From CAZPQN01 sp964588795 (GTDB lineage Bacteria > Fidelibacterota > UBA2242), in contig CAZPQN010000016.1 in assembly GCA_964588795.1 (NCBI GenBank), forward strand, positions 1-51,368: DNA of 51,368 nt, in the 5' to 3' direction. The notes beneath the pieces are model-generated. The model made no database searches. It worked only from the letters and a program-made list of their open reading frames with translations, and had not been told where the DNA came from. How positions within the stretch are numbered: position 1 is the stretch's first letter; each line of letters starts with the position of its first letter. Below, one piece after another: positions 7,915 through 16,391 of the stretch. Position numbers and translations under genes: made by a program.

Positions 7915-9489
7915 TCAGCGCCGCGCCTGCCGCCGATTCAACCGGATGCGTCGCTGAATCGCCTGGAGACGCATGTAATCCTTAGCTTCGTCGTTGCGGT
8001 CAATCGTGGCCTGGTCAATACTATGATCGGTGCCTCCGGAATGCCGCACTACCTCATAGATCGGTTCCCAGACCCTGCCGACCCGGTATTTTTCGCTGAT
8101 CTTCAGCACCAAATCGTAATCTTCACCGTAGTTGCGGGCATACTGCTCGTCATTGATCCCGAAATAGCCCATTTCCCGAATGATGGCGATGGGAATACAG
8201 CGCGGGGCCCCAGCTCCATTGATATGCAATAAATTGTTACGCCCGTTTTCCTCTGTCCATTCGTCATGGGTAACGACCGGAATCTGGGCCATGCGCACGA
8301 AATCGCCGTCACTTTTCTTTTCCCAGACCTCGTATGACCCAATCACGATGCCAATCCGTTCATCCGAATTGAAAACCTGCAATACTTTTTCGATCGCCTC
8401 CGGCTTCAGCCGATCATCGGAATCCAGCTGAACATAATACTGCCCCCGGGCAACCTGAATCCCTAAGTCGAGTGACAATCCGATATTATTGATGTCCGCC
8501 ACTAGCAGACGGACTGGCGGCAGATCCGCCCGATACAGCTCGCCGTCCGGCAGGTACTTTTGTACCTCGCTGATTGTCGGATCGTCTGCACCACCGTTAA
8601 TTACGACGATGATCTCGATCGCCTGCACGGTCTGGTTAAAAATACTGTTCAAAGCCGTGCTGATGAACTCCGGCCGGCGATTCACGGGAATGATCACCGA
8701 AGCCAAATATTGATAAGGAGCGTGAGGAGTGGGACGTTTATGATGACCAACGCCGGGAGCGAGATAGGCCCCGATGCGTTTGAGATGCGCGGTCAGAACT
8801 GTTTCGGCTTCGATCTGGGCTTCCCGACCGGCTAAAAGATAATCGAAAACGTTATGCACCTGACTTCCGGCGCTGACGCTGTAGAGCGAGCCGTGGAATT
8901 TATTGGCGACGTGCACGAGTTCTGCGACCTCTGACAGTTTCAGACGGGTATCGTAAAGGGTTTTATATTTCAGTCCGCAATCAAATCCGCCGATCCTGCT
9001 TAAGGCTTTTGAACTAAAGAACATGACGCGCCCATAGTCCTGATTGTCGCGCAGGCGTCCGGCATGATGTTTCAGCAGGCGTACTTCTTTGATCTGCCCG
9101 TCGGAAATCAGTTCGTAGTCGGCATAAAACATTCCCAACGTCGGATACTTCAGCGCCATCAGACTGGCAGTTGCCAGGTAACTCCGTTTCAATTTGACGC
9201 TGATTCCGGCATTATCGAGATAAAGCAGATAGTCGCCGACGGCTTGTTTTCGTGCAGTTTCCAGCCATTGTCCTAAAGTCTTAAAATCACCACGGATGAC
9301 GCTGATCGGAATCGTCCCGAGTGGGTCTCCGGGGTAATTACAATTAGTCAGGATCAGGAGTTCCGCCGGCGCAATCGTCTGGTTGAGTACCGCCGCCAGG
9401 TCATTTCTAAATCTCTCATCTCCTCCGGGTGCTTCTCCGTCATAATGCATTATTACGGATACTTTGAATTGCCCGGTACTCCGCTTCAT
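7915..9489 (-). CDS. family 2 glycosyltransferase with two tandem GT-A domains
   Basis: 524-aa cytoplasmic protein made of two GT-A folds. The second (about 262-490) is a canonical GT2 domain: ASVIIPVNRRPEFISTALNS, DSDD at 356-359 as the metal and nucleotide-sugar motif, then a GEDYDL acceptor/base motif. The first (about 8-230) has the same layout (FKVSVIMHYDGE, LAAVLNQT, FGGFD-like GGFDCGL) but its DxD position reads LDNAG, so it may be inactive or structural. There is no membrane segment. The ATG at 9489 has AAGGAA upstream. It is the first gene of the six-gene leftward operon, 41 bases before the ROK-like gene. The sugar donor and acceptor are unknown; cell-wall or exopolysaccharide decoration is possible. 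Confidence 0.88.
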   Translation of the reverse strand: MKRSTGQFKVSVIMHYDGEAPGGDERFRNDLAAVLNQTIAPAELLILTNCNYPGDPLGTIPISVIRGDFKTLGQWLETARKQAVGDYLLYLDNAGISVKLKRSYLATASLMALKYPTLGMFYADYELISDGQIKEVRLLKHHAGRLRDNQDYGRVMFFSSKALSRIGGFDCGLKYKTLYDTRLKLSEVAELVHVANKFHGSLYSVSAGSQVHNVFDYLLAGREAQIEAETVLTAHLKRIGAYLAPGVGHHKRPTPHAPYQYLASVIIPVNRRPEFISTALNSIFNQTVQAIEIIVVINGGADDPTISEVQKYLPDGELYRADLPPVRLLVADINNIGLSLDLGIQVARGQYYVQLDSDDRLKPEAIEKVLQVFNSDERIGIVIGSYEVWEKKSDGDFVRMAQIPVVTHDEWTEENGRNNLLHINGAGAPRCIPIAIIREMGYFGINDEQYARNYGEDYDLVLKISEKYRVGRVWEPIYEVVRHSGGTDHSIDQATIDRNDEAKDYMRLQAIQRRIRLNRRQARR

Positions 9490-9577
9490 ATTCTGGTTCC
9501 TTGCAGGTTAATTGTTCCGCTTCCGATTCCAAATTTCACGCGGTAAACTACACAATTTTAACCAATATTTCTATGGT

Positions 9578-9634
9578 TTCCCGCTTCGGGCTCGGGAATA
9601 GCTCTTCCGCTAAAAGCAACCGTCCAAAGGGCGG
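9578..9634 (-). terminator. pair of hairpins between the LPP20-like gene and the glycosyltransferase operon
   Basis: Read leftward, just after the lipoprotein stop, a short hairpin at 9634-9620 (CCGCCC, loop TTT, GGACGG, one mismatch) is followed by TTGCTTTT, a possible weak Rho-independent terminator. A second hairpin at 9598-9578 (TTCCCG, 9-base loop, CGGGAA) lacks a T-run and may belong to the leader of the glycosyltransferase operon. Both are seen by eye only. Confidence 0.35.
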
Positions 9635-9640
9635 AAATTT

Positions 9641-10195
9641 TTACTTGCCGGCCCCTGCTTCTAATTTTTTTATTTCATTCTCCAGGTCTTCGAATCCGAG
9701 ACTGGCTTTGGCTTCGTCATAGAGTGCTTTCTTGCTCCGGGCGGCATTAAGCGTTTCCTGGATCAGTGAATTCAAATTGTATTCGGCCAGCGCAAAAGCA
9801 TGGTACTGATTGTCCTTAACCTTCATCTCGCGTTTGATGATGCGGGCGCCGCGCAGAGTCGTATTGGCCACCTGTTTGCTCACAACCGACGTGAATTCCT
9901 GTGCCTGGGCATCCTTGCCGATCCCACTTTCCTGCATGAAATCTTTGATCATCGTGGAGACCTTGACTTCGATGGTGCGGGCAATGGCATCGCGTGCGCG
10001 GGCATCGGCGGCATCCTTGGCCAGCGCCATACTCAGTTTGACCGCATCGCCGGCGGCGTAAAGCACATCCTCAGCTTGGGGCGGATTTAAGTACCAGTCT
10101 GGAATGTCGCTGGGTTTGGGCGTCGGTTGTGTAGCACATCCGAGCATCAGCCAACCGCACATTCCCGATATAATCCACACTGAACTCTTGCTCAT
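9641..10195 (-). CDS. LPP20-family lipoprotein
   Basis: 184-aa outer-membrane-type lipoprotein. The signal peptide ends in lipobox LMLGC with the lipidated Cys at residue 20. The mature part begins PDWYLNPP, followed by an alanine-rich helical region with many charged residues (DAADARARDAIARTIEVKV) and a repeating SxVSKQVANTTLRGARI segment; this is the pattern of LPP20 or YdfQ-like lipoproteins, which are involved in envelope assembly or motility in some groups but have no settled biochemical role. The start at 10195 has AAGGAGG in good position. It is 20 bases downstream of the DUF2135-like gene, so the two are co-transcribed. Confidence 0.8.
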   Translation of the reverse strand: MSKSSVWIISGMCGWLMLGCATQPTPKPSDIPDWYLNPPQAEDVLYAAGDAVKLSMALAKDAADARARDAIARTIEVKVSTMIKDFMQESGIGKDAQAQEFTSVVSKQVANTTLRGARIIKREMKVKDNQYHAFALAEYNLNSLIQETLNAARSKKALYDEAKASLGFEDLENEIKKLEAGAGK

Positions 10196-10215
10196 GGCTC
10201 AACCTCCTTGTACTC

Positions 10216-10980
10216 TTAATATGTTAATTTATTCATAATCGTGTTTATCACTTTCAGTTCCCCTTTCTCGATTCGAAAGACCTGCCAGTAATTACCGGGA
10301 ATTTTGCGGGGAATGCTAATGACTTGCAGCAACTGATCATTGCCAAAGACTTTCACGACTGCCCGTGAATGGGATAAATTATCACTGTTCACCTTGCCAA
10401 AATTAGTAAAATCATGGACGAAATACACATAAACGGCATCATCATCAACTTTATTGGCGGTAATGGTCTCCGGTCCATAACCATCGGTGTCGTCCCGATC
10501 GAGCCGGGCCAAGCGGTCATCGGAAATGCGTTTGTCATGAAAGGAAATGTGGTATTTCCCGACTTTCACTAAATGCGCATCCAAATCGCGCGGACTGGCC
10601 TCCCAGTCCAATACGACCCGCAGGGCACCGAATTCCAATTTGGGCGAAACCGAAAAGCGATTGAAAAAAATCGTGCCGGCCGCGATTTCGATTTTGAATC
10701 TGGACTCCACGAAACCTTCTTTGCTGAAACTCACGTCGTAGACACTATCCGGCGGAATCGGAAACAGCGCCCGTCCGTTCGCGTCGGTCGCGAACTCGCC
10801 TACCCCCTCAATCACAACAGCGGCGTCGGGGATCGGTTGCCCGTTCAAGGCATTGAAAAACAGCAGAGTGAGTTTGCCTTCAAGTTCATCAAACGCTTCG
10901 AACATATCGGGTTTGGGAATTTGCGTCCATCCGATTGTCAACATCAGAATCGCAGCAACCGTAATTTTCACACTATGCAT
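10216..10980 (-). CDS. exported protein with carboxypeptidase-regulatory-like and DUF2135/YfaP-like domains
   Basis: 254-aa exported protein. After a signal peptide (HSVKITVAAILMLTIGWTQ) come a carboxypeptidase-regulatory-like beta-sandwich (about 30-105: LFFNALNGQPIPDAAVVIEG, FATDANGRALF) and a domain like DUF2135/YfaP (LRVVLDWEASPRDLDAHLV, then RDDTDGYGPETIT). Such pairings occur in predicted surface or periplasmic binding proteins of unknown ligand. The open frame extends to 11046, but ATG at 10980 is chosen: it has AGGAGG 8 bases upstream, begins a proper signal peptide, and a plausible promoter lies at 11053-11080. No catalytic residues are apparent. Confidence 0.8.
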   Translation of the reverse strand: MHSVKITVAAILMLTIGWTQIPKPDMFEAFDELEGKLTLLFFNALNGQPIPDAAVVIEGVGEFATDANGRALFPIPPDSVYDVSFSKEGFVESRFKIEIAAGTIFFNRFSVSPKLEFGALRVVLDWEASPRDLDAHLVKVGKYHISFHDKRISDDRLARLDRDDTDGYGPETITANKVDDDAVYVYFVHDFTNFGKVNSDNLSHSRAVVKVFGNDQLLQVISIPRKIPGNYWQVFRIEKGELKVINTIMNKLTY

Positions 10981-11052
10981 TTGGGCACCTCCTGGGCGGG
11001 GTAATTCCCCGGTTGTAGTTAAGGTCTGCATCGTTTTTATCCGCACGGTTGA

Positions 11053-11080
11053 ATTTTAACAGATTGCATGAAAAAAACAA
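11053..11080 (-). promoter_or_regulatory. leftward promoter for the DUF2135-like / LPP20 gene pair
   Basis: Read on the minus strand: -35 TTGTTT (11080-11075), 16-base spacer, -10 TAAAAT (11058-11053). The start site would fall near 11046, giving a leader of about 65 bases before the ATG at 10980. That leader contains a compact hairpin (CGGGG, TAATT, CCCCG at 10997-11011) just upstream of the ribosome site, which could affect translation. Confidence 0.45.
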
Positions 11081-11139
11081 TGGCTTTCTATCAATATTTA
11101 GACGTTCCCCGTACCCAGACGCATTGCTGCAAATTCCTC

Positions 11140-11169
11140 TTGATAATATCCTCTGTTTATTTCTATAAT
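11140..11169 (+). promoter_or_regulatory. near-consensus sigma-70-type promoter for the receiver/PPDK-like gene
   Basis: TTGATA (11140-11145), an 18-base spacer and a perfect TATAAT (11164-11169). Transcription would begin near 11176. This rules out the GTG at 11174 as the start of the downstream gene and points to ATG 11189 or 11195, with a very short leader. It is the best promoter match in the window. Confidence 0.7.
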
Positions 11170-11188
11170 CCCTGTGTTATCGGACAGC

Positions 11189-14161
11189 ATGCGGATGGAT
11201 ACCAAAGAACTCAATTATTTCTATAACAAATTCAAGTACGGCGAGGATTGCTATCATTTCCTGATGGCCAACAAAGTCCGCGATATTCTGTTAGTATCCA
11301 CGTTTTATGATGCTTTTATTATCGAACAGGATGGGCGCCTGTCCGAGCAGATTTTTGGCGAATACCGGCAATTGAACCTCAGCACGGCACCGATGATCAC
11401 CAGCGTTCCCACCGGCGAAGATGCCCTCAACCTGCTCCAGGAACGGAAATTCGAGTTGGTAGTGACCATGCCGCATATCGGTAAGCTGACCCCTTTTGAG
11501 CTCGCTCAGCAGATAAAAAGTACGCATCCCGATCTGCCGGTGCTTTTACTCCTGAACATGCTCTCCGATACCAAGCTGACCGAAAACGAAGATAAACTGA
11601 AATATTTCGACAATGTCTTTCTCTGGAACGGCGACACCAAACTGTTTCTGGCCATGGTCAAGTCCGTCGAGGACAAGCGTAACCTCGAATTTGATACCCG
11701 CATCGGATTGGTACGCGTGATTTTATTGGTCGAGGATTCCGTCCCTTTCTATTCAATCTTCTTACCTCTGCTTTACGAAGAAATTGTCAAACAGACCCAG
11801 CTATTAATCAGCGAAGAACTGAATGACATAAACAAGCGCCTGAGGATGCGTGCCCGGCCGAAAGTAATTTTGGCCCACAATTACGAGGAAGCTTTTGAGA
11901 TCTACAACCGCTACCAGGAATATATTTTAGCGGTGATTTCGGACATCAGTTTCAATCGCCGCGGCAGGTTAGATCCGGAAGCCGGTATCAAATTAATCGC
12001 CAGGGTCAAGGAAAATGAATACGACGTTCCGACCATCCTGCTGTCTTCCGAAGTCCAAAATGCCGAAAAAGCCCGGGCGCTGAACTCGACTTTCATCCAC
12101 AAACATTCCAAACATCTGCTTCAGCAACTCCGCGAATTTATCAAGAACAACCTTGGATTTGGGGATTTTGTCTTTCGCAACGCCGCCGCGGAGGAGATTG
12201 ATCGCGCCCATACGCTGGTCGAATTCGAGGAAAAAACGCGCACCGTCCCCGAAGAGTCGATTATTTACCACAGCAAGCGCAATCACTTTTCCGCCTGGCT
12301 GATGGCGCGCGGCGAAACCCAAATCGCCCGCAGTATGCGCCTCCTAACCATCAAGGATTTCGCTACCACGGCCGATTTGCGGAACCATTTAATAACGGCC
12401 CTGAAAACCATCCGTAAGGGGCGCAACAAAGGCAAGATCATCAATTTCAGTCCGGACGCATTGTTTGAGAACACGGAAATTTCCCGTCTGGGCGAAGGCT
12501 CTCTGGGTGGCAAGGGGCGCGGGTTAGCTTTTCTCAACGCCCTACTGGTCACGATGGAATTCGAGAAACAATTCCCCGATGTCCGCATTTCCCTGCCCGC
12601 CACCGCGGTGATCGGGACCAACGAATATGACGACTTCGTCACCCGGAATCATATCAACGAGCAAACGCTGGAAGAACAAACTGACGCACAAATTGACGAA
12701 CTTTTTCTAAGCGGGCAGTTGGCGGATGGGTTGGCGCACAAACTCTGGATTTTTCTTGATCTGATCCGCTACCCGCTGGCTATCCGCAGTTCCGGCCTGC
12801 TCGAGGATTCCTATGCCCAACCCTTTGCCGGCATCTATCGTACCTATATGTTGCCTAATAATTCTCCGGACAAAAACGTCCGCTTCCGGCAACTGACCGA
12901 TGCCATTAAATTGGTTTTCGCTTCGGTTTTCATCAAAAGCGCCCGTAACTATATCGAAAACCTGAATCACCAGGTCGAAGAGGAAAAGATGGCGGTCATC
13001 ATCCAGCAACTGGTTGGTTCGGAGTTTGATGAGCGTTATTACTATCCACACATTTCCGGCGTAGCTCAGTCCTACAATTTTTACCCGATCGCTGACCTGC
13101 GTAACGAAGACGGACTGGCGTCCATCGCGGTCGGGCTGGGCAAATCCGTGATAGACGGCGGGCGTAGTTTCCGGTTTTGTCCGCGGCGACCGGAAATGGA
13201 GTTTATCCAGCCCCAGGCACTGGTCGGTAATACGCAGAGGAATTTTTTTACTCTCGACCTGCAAAATCAGGACTTCGACCTGCGTACCGGTGAAGATGTC
13301 ACGATCAAAACCCTCTCCGTCGCCGAAGGCGAGCGACACGGTACGCTGACTCATTGCGCATCGGTCTGGGATTATCAGGACAATCGCTTAATTCCCGGCT
13401 TGTGGCGCAGTGGGCCGCGCGTCATTAGCTTCGACAATATCCTGAAGTACAAATATTTTCCCCTGGCCGAAATTATCAATCGCCTGTTGGAAATTGGCGA
13501 AAAGGCCTTCGGTACCCCTATCGAAATTGAATTTGCGGTCAACCTGACTTCCAATCCGCAGAACGACATCGTCCCGACCTTCTATATACTGCAAATCCGC
13601 CCCCTGGCGGTGGGCAGTACCGACTTGGAAATGGCGCTTGATGAGATTCCAGCGGAAAAACTGCTCCTGAGAACGCATAAGGGCATGGGCAATGGTGTGC
13701 TCAAAGGTTTGCGCGATATTATCTACCTCGATCCGCGCCGGTTCGATAACCTTAAGACAGTCGAAATGCAGGTCGAAATCGAAGCTTTGAATGAGAAACT
13801 TAAGCACCTCAATCGCAATTATATCCTCATCGGACCTGGTCGATGGGGTTCGCAGGACAATTTTTTAGGCGTACCGGTAAAGTATGTGCAGATCAGTAAT
13901 GCGCGGGTGATCGTGGAAACCGGCATTGAGGGTTTTTATATTGATCCATCTCAGGGCACGCACTTTTTTCACAATATCGTGGCGATGCGGGTTGGTTATT
14001 TCAACGTGCCGTTCGGGAGTCAGGACGATTTCATCGACTGGAACTGGTTGTATGCTCAGAAAACAGTGGCAGAGACAACCTACTTCCGACACATTCGCTC
14101 CTCACGCGACCTGACTGTGTACATGGACGGAAAAACCGGCACCGCCGCGATCGCCAAATAA
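11189..14161 (+). CDS. double receiver-like domain protein fused to a PEP-synthase/PPDK-type ATP-binding domain
   Basis: About 990 aa, cytoplasmic. Two response-regulator-like domains come first: one at about 25-170 whose phospho-acceptor position is degenerate (LVVTMPHIG), one at about 180-335 keeping acidic residues (LLVEDSVPF) and an Asp in AVISDISF. A linker (about 335-430) precedes a pyruvate phosphate dikinase/PEP synthase N-terminal ATP-grasp domain with LGGKGRGLAFL, IRSSGLLEDSYAQPFAGIY and MAVIIQQLVG. The phospho-histidine swivel domain and the C-terminal PEP-binding barrel are absent, so this is not a PEP synthase although it is often annotated so. It may be an ATP-dependent phosphotransferase controlled by the receivers; substrate unknown. 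ATG 11189 is chosen from the promoter position; ATG 11195 is equally possible. Confidence 0.85.
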   Translation: MRMDTKELNYFYNKFKYGEDCYHFLMANKVRDILLVSTFYDAFIIEQDGRLSEQIFGEYRQLNLSTAPMITSVPTGEDALNLLQERKFELVVTMPHIGKLTPFELAQQIKSTHPDLPVLLLLNMLSDTKLTENEDKLKYFDNVFLWNGDTKLFLAMVKSVEDKRNLEFDTRIGLVRVILLVEDSVPFYSIFLPLLYEEIVKQTQLLISEELNDINKRLRMRARPKVILAHNYEEAFEIYNRYQEYILAVISDISFNRRGRLDPEAGIKLIARVKENEYDVPTILLSSEVQNAEKARALNSTFIHKHSKHLLQQLREFIKNNLGFGDFVFRNAAAEEIDRAHTLVEFEEKTRTVPEESIIYHSKRNHFSAWLMARGETQIARSMRLLTIKDFATTADLRNHLITALKTIRKGRNKGKIINFSPDALFENTEISRLGEGSLGGKGRGLAFLNALLVTMEFEKQFPDVRISLPATAVIGTNEYDDFVTRNHINEQTLEEQTDAQIDELFLSGQLADGLAHKLWIFLDLIRYPLAIRSSGLLEDSYAQPFAGIYRTYMLPNNSPDKNVRFRQLTDAIKLVFASVFIKSARNYIENLNHQVEEEKMAVIIQQLVGSEFDERYYYPHISGVAQSYNFYPIADLRNEDGLASIAVGLGKSVIDGGRSFRFCPRRPEMEFIQPQALVGNTQRNFFTLDLQNQDFDLRTGEDVTIKTLSVAEGERHGTLTHCASVWDYQDNRLIPGLWRSGPRVISFDNILKYKYFPLAEIINRLLEIGEKAFGTPIEIEFAVNLTSNPQNDIVPTFYILQIRPLAVGSTDLEMALDEIPAEKLLLRTHKGMGNGVLKGLRDIIYLDPRRFDNLKTVEMQVEIEALNEKLKHLNRNYILIGPGRWGSQDNFLGVPVKYVQISNARVIVETGIEGFYIDPSQGTHFFHNIVAMRVGYFNVPFGSQDDFIDWNWLYAQKTVAETTYFRHIRSSRDLTVYMDGKTGTAAIAK

Positions 14162-14172
14162 AAATCCACTAA

Positions 14173-14520
14173 TTATAGAATATTCAGAATCGCCTTTTCC
14201 AGCTGGGCTTTGGGAAGCGCGCCAACCTGCATTTGCGGCTGGTCTTTCCGGGGAATAAACAGCAGAGATGGAATACTCCGAATGCTAAACAGGCTGGCTA
14301 ATTCCGGTTCCTCGTCGGTGTTAACTTTGTAGACTTTGAGTTTGCCAGCGTATTTCTGCGCCAGCTCTTCCAACACCGGTGCCACCATCCGACAGGGGTA
14401 ACACCAATCGGCGTAGAAATCAATCACCGCCGGCAGACTGCCTTTGAAGTTCCAGGTTTGCTCCTTTTCATAATCGAAGACATCTTTGATGAAAACAGAT
14501 TTGGTCAATTTTTCGGTCAT
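14173..14520 (-). CDS. thioredoxin-family protein
   Basis: 115-aa thioredoxin fold of normal length, cytoplasmic (no signal peptide). The redox motif is WCYPC (C40, C43) in place of the standard WCGPC, within VIDFYADWCYPCRMVAPVLEEL, and the cis-proline loop reads SIRSIPSLLF. The Gly-to-Tyr change in the active site should shift redox potential or partner choice. ATG at 14520 has AGGAG 6 bases upstream. It converges with the receiver/PPDK-like gene, only 11 bases apart, with no obvious terminator between them. Confidence 0.95.
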   Translation of the reverse strand: MTEKLTKSVFIKDVFDYEKEQTWNFKGSLPAVIDFYADWCYPCRMVAPVLEELAQKYAGKLKVYKVNTDEEPELASLFSIRSIPSLLFIPRKDQPQMQVGALPKAQLEKAILNIL

Positions 14521-14657
14521 AACTGCTCCTATTGTTTTTTATTGCTGCTATTCAGATGATTAGTGCGCCATTCGGTTACAAAAAATCGGTTATTTTATTG
14601 TTTTGATTTTTCCAGCCGTCTGATTACTTTTCCGCGTCAAAAACCGGGAATATCAAC

Positions 14658-15113
14658 ATGAAGAAGCACGAGATCAGTTTTATCGAGACCCTGCGCGAAC
14701 AGATTACCAACTGGAGCAAAACCGAGATTGCCAAAGTCAATCGCTGGAGCAAGTATATCATTCACACGCCCGATCTGATTCACCTTGTAATCAAGTTATC
14801 AAATGAGGAAGCGATTCCGGTGGATAGCCGGGCAAAATTAGCCGCCGTTATTTCCTATTTCATGTCGCCGATGGATATGATCCCGGAAAGCTACTGGGGC
14901 GCATTGGGGTATGTTGACGATATTGCCTTAGCCGCTTATCTGCTCAAATTTATCCAGAATCAGGTTGGTTCGGAACTCCTGAACAAACACTGGACAGGGC
15001 AAACAGACCTTACGGAGTTGATCACTGGTATTGTCGCCGACGCCGAACCCATGGTTGGCAAGGATTACTGGCCGAAGCTTAAAACCACACTCAAGCTCCC
15101 CGAAAATTTCTGA
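14658..15113 (+). CDS. DUF1232 (YkvA-like) protein
   Basis: 151-aa protein with a DUF1232 core at about 50-105: SRAKLAAVISYFMSPMDMIP, then GYVDDIALAAYLLKFI. In the family this short pair of helices with the P-x-D-x-I-P motif is thought to be membrane-associated, and no activity is known. The C-terminal 45 residues are helical and charged. The ribosome site is weak (GGGAA). It stands alone on the plus strand between the thioredoxin gene and the convergent hydrolase gene, whose stop is 7 bases away. Confidence 0.85.
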   Translation: MKKHEISFIETLREQITNWSKTEIAKVNRWSKYIIHTPDLIHLVIKLSNEEAIPVDSRAKLAAVISYFMSPMDMIPESYWGALGYVDDIALAAYLLKFIQNQVGSELLNKHWTGQTDLTELITGIVADAEPMVGKDYWPKLKTTLKLPENF

Positions 15114-15120
15114 TCGAGAT

Positions 15121-15693
15121 TCAATTGGGCAGACGCCGGTAAATCCGGTCAATATACGGCAGGACCCGATTAAAATTGCCAAAGCGGTGTCCGCCGTAGG
15201 TGTAAATTTTCATAAAACAACCACACGGCTGAAAATAGGTTTGCGTCTGGTGAGAATCCAGTATTTCATCGTTGCGGTTTAAAAACACGTACAGGTTTTG
15301 CGGATTGATCACGGTTGGTGAGCAGACCAGCTCCCGCAATTGCGCCACATAGGTTCCGCGCCAAGCACTCAAAGCCTGCGGTTCGAAATGCCGGGTAAGT
15401 TTGTCCTGATCCAGGGCTCCCGCAGCAGGATTGACCGCTGGATTCAGCAGTACTGCCGGTACGTTCTGCTCCTGATGCAACCATAACGCATAAAAGCCAC
15501 CCAGGCTACTGCCGACCAGTAGCATCGGTTCATTGGCGGTCCCGACGATAACGGATTTTATCTTCGCAAGTGCCTGGAAAGGTTCCGGCGGCAAATCTGG
15601 CGTCTCGACCTGGATATTTCCGAAATATTTCCGTAATTGGATAGCCTTGGTGGCCTGTCCGGAACTCCCGAAACCATGACAATAAATGATCAT
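15121..15693 (-). CDS. YqiA/YcfP-like alpha/beta hydrolase (UPF0227 type)
   Basis: 190-aa small alpha/beta hydrolase. It starts with the oxyanion segment YCHGFGSS, has the nucleophile elbow GSSLGG (Ser63), an acid in FLNRNDEIL and a histidine in YGGHRF, which together make a complete Ser-Asp-His triad. E. coli YqiA of this family is an esterase on short acyl substrates. The ATG overlaps the stop of the upstream deaminase gene by 4 bases (ATGA), so translation is coupled. The physiological substrate is unknown. Confidence 0.85.
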   Translation of the reverse strand: MIIYCHGFGSSGQATKAIQLRKYFGNIQVETPDLPPEPFQALAKIKSVIVGTANEPMLLVGSSLGGFYALWLHQEQNVPAVLLNPAVNPAAGALDQDKLTRHFEPQALSAWRGTYVAQLRELVCSPTVINPQNLYVFLNRNDEILDSHQTQTYFQPCGCFMKIYTYGGHRFGNFNRVLPYIDRIYRRLPN

Positions 15694-16196
15694 TTGGTTT
15701 CCAGGGCTGTTTCGCGGTCAACGGGATGAACCGTCCAGTCGCGGGCTGGTTCAATGATTTCAACTGTCCGATCCAGCTTGCGCTGAATGACGCGCTCGAT
15801 GCGAGCATTGGCAATAATCGCTTTGCACTGGTCACAGATGAACTGATGCCCGGCAACGTAAATCGTAGCTCCATCAGTTGTATGACCGTTACGCGCCGCT
15901 AATACCACGGCATTTGATTCGGCATGCGAACCCACTGCGCGACAACGTTCCAACTGCGTCCCGGACTTAATCTGGTGCCGGTCGCGGTAACACCAACCAA
16001 TTTCCAGACAATTCGGCTGATAGGATGGTGCTCCATTGTATCCGGTCGAAATGATCGCCTTTTCGCGGACGATGACCGCTCCAACCTGATTGCGGAAACA
16101 AGTGGAACGACTGGCAACCATTTCGGCTATATCGAGAAAGTATTCGTCCCAGGATTTGCGTGTCCGGGCCCTGCGCTGTTCCGCCTCTGCCTGCAT
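15690..16196 (-). CDS. dCMP deaminase-like zinc nucleotide deaminase
   Basis: 168-aa cytidine/deoxycytidylate deaminase fold. The zinc site is HAESNAV (H91, proton-shuttle E93) plus CDQC (C121, C124). The upstream region VGAVIVREKAIISTGYNGAP is typical of dCMP deaminases (ComEB/T4 type), as is the extra Cys/His region (NCLEIGWCYRDRH) that can bind a second zinc. Probable role: dCMP to dUMP for thymidylate supply. The ATG at 16196 has GGAG upstream. A near-perfect palindrome sits in its promoter region at 16236-16255. Confidence 0.85.
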   Translation of the reverse strand: MQAEAEQRRARTRKSWDEYFLDIAEMVASRSTCFRNQVGAVIVREKAIISTGYNGAPSYQPNCLEIGWCYRDRHQIKSGTQLERCRAVGSHAESNAVVLAARNGHTTDGATIYVAGHQFICDQCKAIIANARIERVIQRKLDRTVEIIEPARDWTVHPVDRETALETK

Positions 16197-16235
16197 TGTT
16201 ACTCCGTTGCATTCATTGCTTTGGCCAAATATAAG

Positions 16236-16255
16236 TCATTCATCGCGATAAATGA
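16236..16255. promoter_or_regulatory. 20-bp near-perfect palindrome upstream of the deaminase gene
   Basis: TCATTCATCG followed by CGATAAATGA: the half-sites match at 9 of 10 positions with no spacer. Read leftward it lies immediately before TATATT (about 16234-16228), a possible -10 element for the deaminase gene, so a bound protein would occupy the promoter spacer. This is typical geometry for a repressor operator. It could also serve glutamine synthetase, which is transcribed the other way. Confidence 0.45.
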
Positions 16256-16391
16256 AATCACCCGGGCGGAGTGCTAACGGCGACGTGACTAAACAATTTA
16301 AAGTTTAACCACCAACATTTGGCCAGAATGATTAAATTATTTATGTTTTCAGTTGACATTTCTTGATTAATAACCTTTAAGCGAGGATCAG

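Noticed and set aside
11189..14161. Phosphoenolpyruvate synthase
   Set aside because: The phospho-histidine and PEP-binding domains are missing and receiver domains take their place.
16353..16381. TTGACA...TTTAAG as the glnA promoter
   Set aside because: Transcription would start about 4 bases before the ATG and leave out the GAGG ribosome site.
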